From: CAIWTU01 sp035686205
Lineage (GTDB): Bacteria > Desulfobacterota > Desulfuromonadia > Geobacterales > Geobacteraceae
DNA: 14,107 nt
NCBI GenBank assembly: GCA_035686205.1
Contig: DASRZQ010000163.1
Location: forward strand, 1 to 14,107
Direction of reading: 5' to 3'
The position numbers were made by a program, and so were the translations under genes. Below, piece by piece: positions 6,937 to 13,941 of this stretch. Position 1 is the first letter of the stretch, and each line of letters opens with the position of its first letter. A model generated the notes under the pieces. That model did no database searches, was not told the origin of the DNA, and saw only the letters and a program-made list of their open reading frames with translations.

Positions 6937-7695
6937 ATGATCATAACCATACTCGGTTGCGGCACATCCACCGGTGTTCCGATGGTCGGTTGCAGTTGCC
7001 CCGTCTGTTCCTCCACCGATCCCCGGGACAAACGGACGAGGCCGGCCATCCTGATCCGGACGGCAGATAAAAACATACTCGTGGACACCTCCACCGACCT
7101 GCGCCAGCAGGCCATCAGGGAAGGAATCCCCCGCATCGATGCGGTCCTGTTCACCCACGCCCACGCCGACCATGTCAACGGTATTGACGACCTTCGGGGA
7201 TATCACCTGCTCCACAAACACGTTATACCCTGCTTCGGGGAAAAGAAAACCCTCGACACCATCAGGGGGAATTTCGCCTATATTTTTGAAGGAATGCGGC
7301 AGGGCGGCTACACCCCCCTTCTGCAGCCGCACATAATCACGGGCGTATTCACCCTGTTCGGCCATAGGATCGTTCCGGTGCCGCTCGTGCACGGCTATTC
7401 GTATGCAACCGGCTACCGGATCGACGACTGCGCATACCTGACCGATTGCAGCGACATCCCCGAATCCTCGCTGGCGAGACTAACCGGACTGGAGGTGGTT
7501 ATTATAGACGCTCTCCGTTACACCCCCCACCCCGCCCACTTCAATATCGAGGGGGCGATCAGGATGGTTCGGAGACTGAAGCCGGCCAGGGCCGTTTTTA
7601 CCCATCTTACCCATGAAGTCTCCTACAGGGACGGCCTGAAATTGCCGGAGGGGATGGAGCTGGCGTACGACGGCATGACCATCGAGGTCAGATAA
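6937..7695 (+). CDS. PhnP-like metallo-beta-lactamase-fold hydrolase
   Basis: A 252-residue cytosolic metal-dependent hydrolase, probably a phosphodiesterase of the PhnP-like branch. The substrate is not predictable, because PhnP itself works on cyclic phosphates in phosphonate breakdown and no phn genes are seen here. The N-terminus has the PhnP-type structural zinc cysteines C19-x-C21-x2-C24 (GCSCPVC). The active-site motif is FTHAHADHVNGIDDLR with H74, H76, D78 and H79. Further metal-ligand candidates are H152 (VHGYSYATGY), D170 (YLTDCSD), and H223/H226 in THLTHEV. The length fits the family. The Shine-Dalgarno is weak (GAGAG about ten bases before ATG). The 614-residue unknown gene follows 72 bp downstream on the same strand, so they may form one transcript. 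Confidence 0.88.
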   Translation: MIITILGCGTSTGVPMVGCSCPVCSSTDPRDKRTRPAILIRTADKNILVDTSTDLRQQAIREGIPRIDAVLFTHAHADHVNGIDDLRGYHLLHKHVIPCFGEKKTLDTIRGNFAYIFEGMRQGGYTPLLQPHIITGVFTLFGHRIVPVPLVHGYSYATGYRIDDCAYLTDCSDIPESSLARLTGLEVVIIDALRYTPHPAHFNIEGAIRMVRRLKPARAVFTHLTHEVSYRDGLKLPEGMELAYDGMTIEVR

Positions 7696-7767
7696 GGAAC
7701 CGGGGATGCGAGCCCGAAATGCTTATTTGCGATCAAGCTCTAACTCAGACCGAATGGGGTACTGAAC

Positions 7768-9612
7768 ATGAATCAGGACATTCGACTACATGGAAAATCC
7801 GGCGATGATATTGAATATTTTGCTTATCTCGCCGGCACCGACATCTGCGAACGATACGTTTTCAATATGAGCCGCGAGGACAATAACTCTCTGCGCTTCT
7901 TCTCGTCGGGCAACCAGTTCATGATCGGCCCGGACGGAGTCAGCTACAGCGGCAATGGCGGGGCTTTCTGCGAATACATGTTCGGCATCGACCAGCCCCT
8001 GACGGACCTGGCTAAAGGGGAAGTCCTGAACAGGCTGGCCATGTACGGCGCTTTCTACGAGGAAAGCAGCGGGAAGCTGCAGCTCACCGACCGGACGGAA
8101 GGCGAGCAGAGCTACGACCGGATATTTTTTGAAGGCAACGCGGTCTGCAACTACTTCTTTTTCGTAAATTCCGCCAAAATCAGCGGCTCGCTGAAGAGGC
8201 AGCAGAAAGAGATCCTGAGAATACTCGGCAAAACGATCAAAAGGTCCACCGCCGCCGGCGCCGAGGAAGACGAGATCATACTGGACCAGATATTGTCCCT
8301 CCTCAAGGATCCGCGGGCGCAGGTATTTCTGTTCAAGCTGATCAACAGGAAGCACCAGGAATACCGGAACTTTTTCAGAGACCTCTATCACGCGAACAAG
8401 AAAATCTCCGACGAGGACTTCTCCGTTCTCACGTCCTTGGCGGATTCGAGCCGCATAGACCGCTACCAGCAGGAGCGGATACGGGTCGACGTCATGTACA
8501 AGCATCCGGCCAACAGGGGGATTGTCGACGAATACAAGAACATTCTCCTCGCCTGCAACCGGAAGGGGGAAATAAACAAGATGGAAATAGCCCGGCTCGA
8601 CAGGCTTAAAACCCTGTCCGTCCGCAACAAGATACCGGACGCCCTTTTCTACCCCCTCGACGAGATGCTGAACAAGGATATCAGGATAGTCGACCTGGAG
8701 GAGCACGCATATCTTTCGGAAACCAGGCAGATACTGGAAGGCCTGTTTCTGCATGAACGCCGGATCGAGAATATCATCGACGTCGACGACATGGTAAAGC
8801 TCCTGCACGCCAAAAAGCAGGCAACCGAGAACCGCGATTTTACCTTCGAGGAAATCCTTCTGGACACAAGCAAGGCATGCGACGAAAAGATCCGCGACGG
8901 CGCCTGCGTGTCAATCCTCGAAGGTCTTTCCTCGATAATCACGTACTTCGACCGGTACGACTCGACATCTTCGATCATCAACAAGCTTGCCTTCATGGAA
9001 AACATCAGGGTTTCCGAGGACATGGTCCGCAGCCTCCTCGGCAACAAGAGGGAGTTCGACTCGCTCAGGAAGGGACTTTTCGAAGATCTGTTCATTTCCG
9101 GGCTCCTTGCCAACCAGTACCTGGGAAACTACGGAAGAAAAAAAGTCAAGACTCTTCTGAAGGGGCTCGCATCCATCGAGGAGAACAGGCTATCCACCCC
9201 GGCGCTTCTCCACAGGCTGCTGGAGATAGACGTGGAAGAACGGCTGTTCATCCTCGTCCGCGACCACATAAGGGAAAGGGTCAGAAACCTGTATTCACGC
9301 TTTACGTCCAAGGCCAACCAGGAAGTTCTCAAGAACGAAGTAACGGAAGAATTGCGGCAAAAGAAACTCCTGAAGGGGGATATTCCCGACGGCCTTTTCC
9401 GCGAAATAATTCACACCATCAAAAAGGAAGCCATTTATCTGCACACGATACTTCCGCAAATCATCTCGGAAAAAAACATCTCCCTCCGCGAGGATTTTCT
9501 CGAAAACTCGGGCCTGGACCGCTTCTACGTGGAAGAACTGGAGCGCGAATACTGCGAGCTCAACCTTCTGGACATCTCCGAACTGGATTCAATAAGGAAA
9601 GGGTGCAGTTAG
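7768..9612 (+). CDS. Large uncharacterised protein, mostly helical
   Basis: A 614-residue soluble protein with no enzyme motif that I can point to. From memory it resembles an uncharacterised Geobacter-type family (possibly TIGR04442), but I could not check this. The N-terminal 130 residues look beta-rich with many aromatic residues (FAYLAGTDICERYVFNM, FFSSGNQFMIGPDG, AFCEYMFGID). From about residue 150 it is charged and helical, with stretches such as KRQQKEILRILGKTIKR, EYKNILLACNRKGEINK and DVEERLFILVRDHIRERV. There are no membrane segments or signal peptide. ATG 7768 has only a weak GGGG about eight bases upstream. It lies 72 bp after the MBL-fold gene and upstream of a sigma-54 activator on the same strand, which suggests a functional link, but the activator has its own promoter. 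Confidence 0.8.
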   Translation: MNQDIRLHGKSGDDIEYFAYLAGTDICERYVFNMSREDNNSLRFFSSGNQFMIGPDGVSYSGNGGAFCEYMFGIDQPLTDLAKGEVLNRLAMYGAFYEESSGKLQLTDRTEGEQSYDRIFFEGNAVCNYFFFVNSAKISGSLKRQQKEILRILGKTIKRSTAAGAEEDEIILDQILSLLKDPRAQVFLFKLINRKHQEYRNFFRDLYHANKKISDEDFSVLTSLADSSRIDRYQQERIRVDVMYKHPANRGIVDEYKNILLACNRKGEINKMEIARLDRLKTLSVRNKIPDALFYPLDEMLNKDIRIVDLEEHAYLSETRQILEGLFLHERRIENIIDVDDMVKLLHAKKQATENRDFTFEEILLDTSKACDEKIRDGACVSILEGLSSIITYFDRYDSTSSIINKLAFMENIRVSEDMVRSLLGNKREFDSLRKGLFEDLFISGLLANQYLGNYGRKKVKTLLKGLASIEENRLSTPALLHRLLEIDVEERLFILVRDHIRERVRNLYSRFTSKANQEVLKNEVTEELRQKKLLKGDIPDGLFREIIHTIKKEAIYLHTILPQIISEKNISLREDFLENSGLDRFYVEELEREYCELNLLDISELDSIRKGCS

Positions 9613-9627
9613 CAGCCAACCCCAGGC

Positions 9628-9710
9628 ATGAGACGTAAAACGTAAGACGTGAGAGGTAAAAACCACGGATACAAAGCTTTACGTCTTACTTCTCACTTCT
9701 CCCGTCTCGC
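9628..9710. repeat. Heptad-repeat inverted pair C (before the sigma-54 activator)
   Basis: The left arm (9628-9662) has words ATGAGAC, GTAAAAC, GTAAGAC, GTGAGAG, GTAAAAA. The right arm (9676-9710), read on the minus strand, is GCGAGAC, GGGAGAA, GTGAGAA, GTAAGAC, GTAAAGC. The arms agree at 23 of 35 positions in this register and enclose a 13-base loop. The words are the same family (GTRAGAY) as pair B, 4 kb away. It starts 15 bases after the stop of the 614-residue gene and ends 20 bases before the next promoter, so a role in transcript ending or insulation is plausible. Confidence 0.7.
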
Positions 9711-9729
9711 TGCATTCTCCCTGAATCCC

Positions 9730-9759
9730 TTGACATCCTCCGGTTTTATCTCCTAAGAT
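9730..9759 (+). promoter_or_regulatory. Sigma-70-type promoter of the sigma-54 activator gene
   Basis: TTGACA (9730-9735, perfect -35) and TAAGAT (9754-9759, four of six) are separated by 18 bp. Transcription would start near 9766, about 28 bases before the ATG at 9794. The activator can therefore be expressed apart from the upstream 614-residue gene. Confidence 0.55.
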
Positions 9760-9766
9760 AATAACA

Positions 9767-9783
9767 GTGTAGAAAACTTACAC
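9767..9783 (+). promoter_or_regulatory. Inverted repeat at the activator transcription start
   Basis: GTGTA (9767-9771) and TACAC (9779-9783) form a 5-bp inverted repeat with a 7-base spacer at the predicted transcription start, ending one base before the AGGAG ribosome-binding site. It could be an operator or a leader hairpin limiting translation. It is short enough to be chance. Confidence 0.3.
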
Positions 9784-9793
9784 AGGAGTGTTT

Positions 9794-12604
9794 ATGAACC
9801 CGATATACAGTCACATCAGCCAGCTGCGGGACAAGATCAATAATTACGGCAAGGAAAACCTGGAAGAGATGCTTTTCGCCGCCGCCGAAGGGATCAAACT
9901 CGTTACCGGCTGCGAACGTATCAGGGTCTACCTGGAAGACCTCACCAGGGGCGCGCTTTCCTGCCTTTACGCATCCGGTACGTTGTCCGCGGAAATCAAA
10001 AGCGTCACCTTCCCCATCATCTCCGCCGACGCACTTGTGTCAAAGGCATTCGTTTCCCAGTCGTCCGCCGAAATCCGCGACGCGGGAGCAGGCGCGCTGC
10101 CGCTGGACAGGGAGGTGACCGGCCGGTTTTCCATCGCCGCGACATGCCTTCTGCCCATTGTCAGCCAGGGCAAGTCGATCGGAGTTCTGTGCCTCGACGG
10201 CGACAGGAAGGGGGAAGTGGCTCCGGCCCGCGGCAGGCTGCTCGTGACCGAGTTCCTGGCGGAAACAGCCGACAGCATAAATCACGCCTGGAAGTACCAC
10301 CAGCAGATACTGCTGGCCCGCCGCGTCGAAGAGTATAAAAAAAGGGAAGCGGCGGCATTCATGGTCGAGTCCGCCGTCCGGCTGATAGACAGGATAGCCC
10401 TTGCCTCGGTGCTTGTTCCGGTAACCGGGCAAAACGGCGAAGTGGCGCTGGAACGCCTGGCGAGCTATTCGGAGGAGCCCGAGCTCAAGGCCAGGTACGA
10501 CGCCCACGGCTCCATCGGCCTGAAAAAGGGCCTTTCCCTGCTGGCAAAGTACGTGGCGGACAACGGCGTAATTACTGATGAACGGCTCCTGAAGCCCCTT
10601 TTCATTGCCGACCTCGATAGGCAGATCGTGCAGAAACGGGAGCTCGCGGAAAAAATGGCGCTGCGCTCCCTTTTCGTGGTGCCCCGCTATGAAGCCGGAA
10701 CCCATAAGGTAATCTGCCTCGTAAACTACTACACCCGGGAAATCCACCGTTTTTCCGACTTCGAGATGGGACTCCTACAGGTGCACGCCGAAATGGTGGA
10801 GCGGGTAATCCGCGAGATAGGCGGAGAGCACCTGGAGATCAAGGTGCTGGCGGAAATCACAGATCTGCTGCAGGCCCGCAACGAAGCCCTTCAGCCCTTC
10901 CTGACCAAGGTGCTGTCCAAGGCGACCGAGCTGATCGGCGCGGACACCGGCAGCATCGCCATTGTCCAGGAGCGCGACGGCGAAAAATGGCTGGTCGTCG
11001 AGGACGAAAACGGCAATGTCGTCGGCGCGAAGAACAAGGAATGGCTGAAGAAAAACATCCCTCCCATGAGAATCGGCGGATTTGACCTGCCCATGGAAGA
11101 GCGCAGCCTTACCGGTTACGTCGCCTGGACCAAGCAGCCCAAGCTCATCGCCGACGTGGAAGAGGAACTCCAAGGGGACGGGTTCCATCGCTCCATGAGC
11201 GAACTCATCAGGAGCGAGATCGCCATGCCGGTCGTCTGCGACGACGAGGTCATCGCCGTCGTCTGCCTCAATTCGCTCAGGCAGGGCTATTTTACCGAAG
11301 AACACAGGCGCATCCTCCAGATCATCGAACGCCTCACCGCCCGGCACATTGCCGACATCCAGCAGATAGAGAAACTGCAGAGCGAAGTCAACAGGCTCGC
11401 CAGCGACGTCGCGTACAAGGACCCTCACGTCTCCTCATACCGGCTGGGAAACATCATCGGCAACAGCCGCAAGGCACAGGAAATCGTCGAGTTCATCAAC
11501 AGGGTATCGGTCCCGCTTACCAACCGGATCACCCTGTGGAGCAAAAACGTCATGCAGGAGGCAACCATCGGCCTTCCGTCAATTCTGGTGCTCGGCCAGA
11601 CCGGAGCGGGCAAGGAATTTTTCTTCAACAACCTGTACAACAAGCTGAACGAGATGTACCGGCAGCAGATCAATCCCGCCGGCGAGCTGCCGGTGAAAAA
11701 GACCAACATTGCCGCCTACAGCGGAGAGCTGACATACTCGGAGCTGTTCGGCCACAAGAAAGGCGCCTTCACCGGCGCGTACAGCGACCGGAGAGGGATA
11801 CTCGAGGAAGCCCACGGCGGCATCGTCTTCCTCGATGAAATCGGCGACGCCGACCCGAAAACCCAGGTCCAGCTCCTACGGTTTCTGGACAACGGCGGTT
11901 TTTTCCGCCTGGGGGACAACCTGGAACGGTTCAGCCGCGTCCTGCTCGTCGCGGCCACCAACAAGAACCTGCTGGACGAGATAAAGGCGGGGCGTTTCCG
12001 CGAGGACCTGTACCACCGGCTTTCGGAGCTGTCCGTTAAAATCCCGCCACTCAGCGAGCGGAAAGAGGATATCCCCGACCTCGCCACCCACTTCCTGGGA
12101 AAACTTTACCGCACCTACAGGGGAAAAGACGAGCTGCCAGAAGATTCGCCTGCACTGACCGAAGAAGCGAAAAAAGTGCTGGTCAACCACGGCTATAAGG
12201 GGAACATCAGGGAGCTTCGCAGCATCCTGCTGCGGGCACTCTTCTTCAGGCGGGGCAAGGCGATAACCGGAAAAGACATAAGCAGGGCCATCCAGGACAG
12301 CATCAAGGACACGCCCGAGACGACCCAGGAAAAACTCAACGACCAGCTGGCCGGGGAGATCCTGGAAAAGATCAGCAACGGCGGCGATTTCTGGGACACG
12401 GTGTACGACCCTTATTCACACAACACCATACCGAAGGATGTCGTCAGGCTGGTCATTGAGAAATCGAAGCTCGCGGCAGGCGGCACAATGCCTCAGATTG
12501 CCCGGCATCTCAAGGCGGTATCCGGTGAAATGAGGGAAAGCGCTGAAGAGCGGAAGAAGTTCTTCAAGTTCAAGAACTTTCTGTACAAGACGGTGAAGAT
12601 TTGA
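9794..12604 (+). CDS. Sigma-54-dependent activator with three GAF-like domains
   Basis: Enhancer-binding-type AAA+ protein that remodels RNA polymerase-sigma-54. The 936-residue product has GAF-like sensor regions at about 20-165, 195-345 and 350-535, ligands unknown, then an AAA+ domain about 550-830. Visible motifs are Walker A GQTGAGKE (601-608, instead of the usual GESGTGKE), the sigma-54-contacting GAFTGA loop (657-662), Walker B IVFLDEIGD (D681, E682), the arginine-finger segment RFREDLYHRL (734-743) and GNIRELRSIL. The last 90 residues are not an obvious Fis-type helix-turn-helix. They contain FWDTVYDPYSHNTIP and TMPQIARHLKA (898-908), which may be a different DNA-binding helix pair. 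The start is ATG 9794, five bases after AGGAG; an in-frame GTG at 9788 overlaps that site. There is no receiver domain. Confidence 0.92.
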   Translation: MNPIYSHISQLRDKINNYGKENLEEMLFAAAEGIKLVTGCERIRVYLEDLTRGALSCLYASGTLSAEIKSVTFPIISADALVSKAFVSQSSAEIRDAGAGALPLDREVTGRFSIAATCLLPIVSQGKSIGVLCLDGDRKGEVAPARGRLLVTEFLAETADSINHAWKYHQQILLARRVEEYKKREAAAFMVESAVRLIDRIALASVLVPVTGQNGEVALERLASYSEEPELKARYDAHGSIGLKKGLSLLAKYVADNGVITDERLLKPLFIADLDRQIVQKRELAEKMALRSLFVVPRYEAGTHKVICLVNYYTREIHRFSDFEMGLLQVHAEMVERVIREIGGEHLEIKVLAEITDLLQARNEALQPFLTKVLSKATELIGADTGSIAIVQERDGEKWLVVEDENGNVVGAKNKEWLKKNIPPMRIGGFDLPMEERSLTGYVAWTKQPKLIADVEEELQGDGFHRSMSELIRSEIAMPVVCDDEVIAVVCLNSLRQGYFTEEHRRILQIIERLTARHIADIQQIEKLQSEVNRLASDVAYKDPHVSSYRLGNIIGNSRKAQEIVEFINRVSVPLTNRITLWSKNVMQEATIGLPSILVLGQTGAGKEFFFNNLYNKLNEMYRQQINPAGELPVKKTNIAAYSGELTYSELFGHKKGAFTGAYSDRRGILEEAHGGIVFLDEIGDADPKTQVQLLRFLDNGGFFRLGDNLERFSRVLLVAATNKNLLDEIKAGRFREDLYHRLSELSVKIPPLSERKEDIPDLATHFLGKLYRTYRGKDELPEDSPALTEEAKKVLVNHGYKGNIRELRSILLRALFFRRGKAITGKDISRAIQDSIKDTPETTQEKLNDQLAGEILEKISNGGDFWDTVYDPYSHNTIPKDVVRLVIEKSKLAAGGTMPQIARHLKAVSGEMRESAEERKKFFKFKNFLYKTVKI

Positions 12605-12906
12605 ACTTAACGCGACTCACGATTTCAACCTAGAGATAAACCGATAAAATGGTCGGATGCAGATAAAACCTGAAGTTTCCGCAAGCTCACAGACCAGCCC
12701 CATGTACGTCATTCCCGTGAAAGCAGCCAGGGATTTATTGTTAGACCAGGTATACTAAATACCCTGATACGCAGGTATGACGAGTATTTTCCGGACGCTC
12801 GACCAGAAAATTCCTTTCATTTCTCTCTATCAAATTTTTTTAGTGATATTTCCGCAGCCGTTTTTCAAACAAACCCCATACATTCGAAAAAGCCCCAAAG
12901 AATAAT

Positions 12907-12923
12907 TTGGCAGGTTGTTGGCC
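12907..12923 (+). promoter_or_regulatory. Sigma-54-like -24/-12 match
   Basis: GG at 12909-12910 and GC at 12921-12922 are separated by exactly ten bases in TTGGCAGGTTGTTGGCC, matching much of the -24 half and part of the -12 half of the sigma-54 consensus. The start point would be near 12934, upstream of the gene at 13086. A sigma-54 activator gene is next door, which makes it worth noting, but the -12 half is imperfect and the site overlaps an inverted repeat. Confidence 0.3.
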
Positions 12924-12962
12924 GGAAGGCTTTCCAACACACCAACCGGAATGTTGGCCAAC
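12917..12962. repeat. Inverted repeat with nested palindromes
   Basis: GTTGGCC (12917-12923) pairs with GGCCAAC (12956-12962), the latter being half of a perfect 10-bp palindrome GTTGGCCAAC (12953-12962). CCGGAA occurs twice inside. It may be a cruciform, an operator or the remnant of a mobile element end; nothing in the sequence decides between these. Confidence 0.4.
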
Positions 12963-13085
12963 GTTAATTATTCATCAAAATCAATGTGTTGCTTCAAACC
13001 GTAATTTGTTATAAGCTGGCATTTCGTGCCGTTGAGGGGACTTGGCCGGGTCTCATCAATAATATGTTAAAAACAGGAGAGAGTT

Positions 13086-13658
13086 TTGTCGCACGATAAC
13101 CATGGGTCACAAAGCGGGGACGGCAGCATCAACGTTGGAGTTGGTGATTTCCGTGGAGCGAATGTGAATGTCGGTGGAGATGGAAAGCCAACTTTTACAC
13201 CGGAACAGATGGGCATTATACGCCACCCCGTCCTTAACGGATGCAGCATCAAAAGTGAAAGCCTTAATACATTTGGGATTGTTACGGGCCTAGCCAGTGT
13301 GATTGGTCTTTATTTCACGCTATTTCAATTTCCACAGCCCCAGTACTCGTCTTGGTCTGCCCTTTTCTTGTTTTCGTTCGCAATAGCCGTAACCTCCTTC
13401 CTTATTTCTGTCGTCTTGAAAAAACGAAAGTTCGAGCATTTCTTCTTCCGTAAGTACTACTTAGAGGCTGGCACACAAGGGGGGATCTATCTAAACAGAT
13501 TCACTGCCATCTGCCCTTGGTGTGGCTCGAAGATGAATTTGCGAAACATCGGCCCAAAGTACGGGCCTCGCAACGATTTATTTATTTGCGAGCGCAATCC
13601 TAAACAACACACAATATTACTTGATCCAACTGTGTTGCCGGAGATTGAAGAGCAATGA
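13086..13658 (+). CDS. Small two-transmembrane protein with C-terminal zinc ribbon, likely acquired
   Basis: A 190-residue protein of unknown function. The N-terminus (10-33) is a glycine/asparagine/valine-rich stretch of short repeats (GDGSINVGVGDF, GANVNVGGDG), as seen ahead of effector parts in some bacterial conflict proteins. Two hydrophobic segments follow, about 62-82 (TFGIVTGLASVIGLYFTLF) and 88-111 (ALFLFSFAIAVTSFLISVVL), then a basic patch KKRKFEHFFFRKYY and a zinc-ribbon-like end with C143-x2-C146 and C168. No enzyme motif is seen. The start is TTG at 13086 with AGGAG six bases upstream; no ATG fits. Codon use is AT-richer than in neighbouring genes. Its stop is one base from an attC-like site, which suggests an integron cassette gene. 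Confidence 0.75.
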   Translation: MSHDNHGSQSGDGSINVGVGDFRGANVNVGGDGKPTFTPEQMGIIRHPVLNGCSIKSESLNTFGIVTGLASVIGLYFTLFQFPQPQYSSWSALFLFSFAIAVTSFLISVVLKKRKFEHFFFRKYYLEAGTQGGIYLNRFTAICPWCGSKMNLRNIGPKYGPRNDLFICERNPKQHTILLDPTVLPEIEEQ

Positions 13659-13659
13659 T

Positions 13660-13717
13660 TTCTAACTAGGCAGATTCACCTGACCAAAAGGCCGTCAGGT
13701 GATCTCCCACGTTATGT
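13660..13717 (+). repeat. attC-like recombination site (58 bp)
   Basis: Outer boxes TTCTAAC (13660-13666) and GTTATGT (13711-13717) each match the attC core consensus RYYYAAC/GTTRRRY at six of seven positions and pair through TAAC/GTTA. Unpaired 5-base spacers TAGGC and CCCAC follow inward. Then AGATTCACCTGAC (13672-13684) pairs with GTCAGGTGATCT (13694-13705) perfectly except for one extra T on the left half, the side expected for the extrahelical base of an attC. The terminal loop is nine bases. The total of 58 bp is in the range of short attC sites, and it begins one base after a stop codon, as in gene cassettes. No integrase gene or second attC is visible. Confidence 0.6.
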
Positions 13718-13741
13718 GAGTAAAGAAATCTCGATGGAAAG

Positions 13742-13807
13742 GTGTCAGAGCTACACATCTGACAGAATGTCATGGATTGAGCTTTGTGAAATGTGTAGCC
13801 CTGACAC
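13742..13807. mobile_element. Short inverted-repeat element, possible transposon remnant
   Basis: The 19-bp arms (13742-13760 and 13789-13807) begin GTGTCAG and continue GCTACACAT. They match at 17 of 19 positions around a 28-base centre that itself holds TGACA-GAA-TGTCA. Both differences would be G-U wobbles in minus-strand RNA. The layout is that of an insertion-sequence end pair with the middle lost, or a miniature inverted-repeat element. I cannot name the family, and no clear target duplication is visible. Confidence 0.5.
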
Positions 13808-13808
13808 T

Positions 13809-13832
13809 CATGTTTTCCGCCATGTTTTCCGA
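13809..13832. repeat. Tandem duplication of a 12-bp unit
   Basis: CATGTTTTCCG(C/A) occurs twice head to tail, with the last base differing. It directly follows the inverted-repeat element and may be its insertion scar or simple slippage. Confidence 0.5.
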
Positions 13833-13840
13833 TATATTTA

Positions 13841-13860
13841 GGGCGGCTTTGAGGCCGCCC
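13841..13860. terminator. GC hairpin, possible terminator of the MoaD-like gene
   Basis: GGGCGGC (13841-13847) and GCCGCCC (13854-13860) form a perfect 7-bp stem with a 6-base loop. On the minus strand it is followed by TAAATATAT and lies 82 bp beyond the stop of the MoaD/ThiS-like gene, so it could end that transcript. A U-run is missing. Confidence 0.4.
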
Positions 13861-13941
13861 GCTAAGCCAACAACACAACTGCCGAGCAATTAGTTCCTTC
13901 CTTGCCGAAACCTGGTTGATTTTGTTTCAAAAATCCTTTTT

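Larger units (their letters stand above)
12605..13085. other. AT-richer non-coding spacer, start of accessory region
   Basis: 481 bp without a convincing gene, more AT-rich than the sequence to its left. It holds a 33-codon frame (12657-12758) without a ribosome-binding site. It also holds a small imperfect hairpin near 12747-12764, a sigma-54-like promoter match at 12907-12923 and an inverted repeat at 12917-12962, these last two listed separately. GTTATAA at 13008 may be the left boundary of a gene cassette. Confidence 0.45.

Noticed and set aside
7786..8808. 340-residue minus-strand frame opposite the 614-residue gene
   Set aside because: Shadow of the plus-strand codon pattern; no family resemblance and no start signal.
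10775..11428. 217-residue minus-strand frame opposite the sigma-54 activator
   Set aside because: Lies wholly inside the GAF-coding part; the composition is typical of a reverse-complement shadow.
12657..12758. 33-codon plus-strand frame (MQIKPEVSAS...)
   Set aside because: Composition is protein-like but there is no ribosome-binding site, it is short, and nothing else supports it; it could be a gene fragment.
12956..13014. Second attC site upstream of the membrane-protein gene, ending at GTTATAA
   Set aside because: GGCCAAC could be an outer box, but the inner parts do not pair with each other, so no attC fold is formed.
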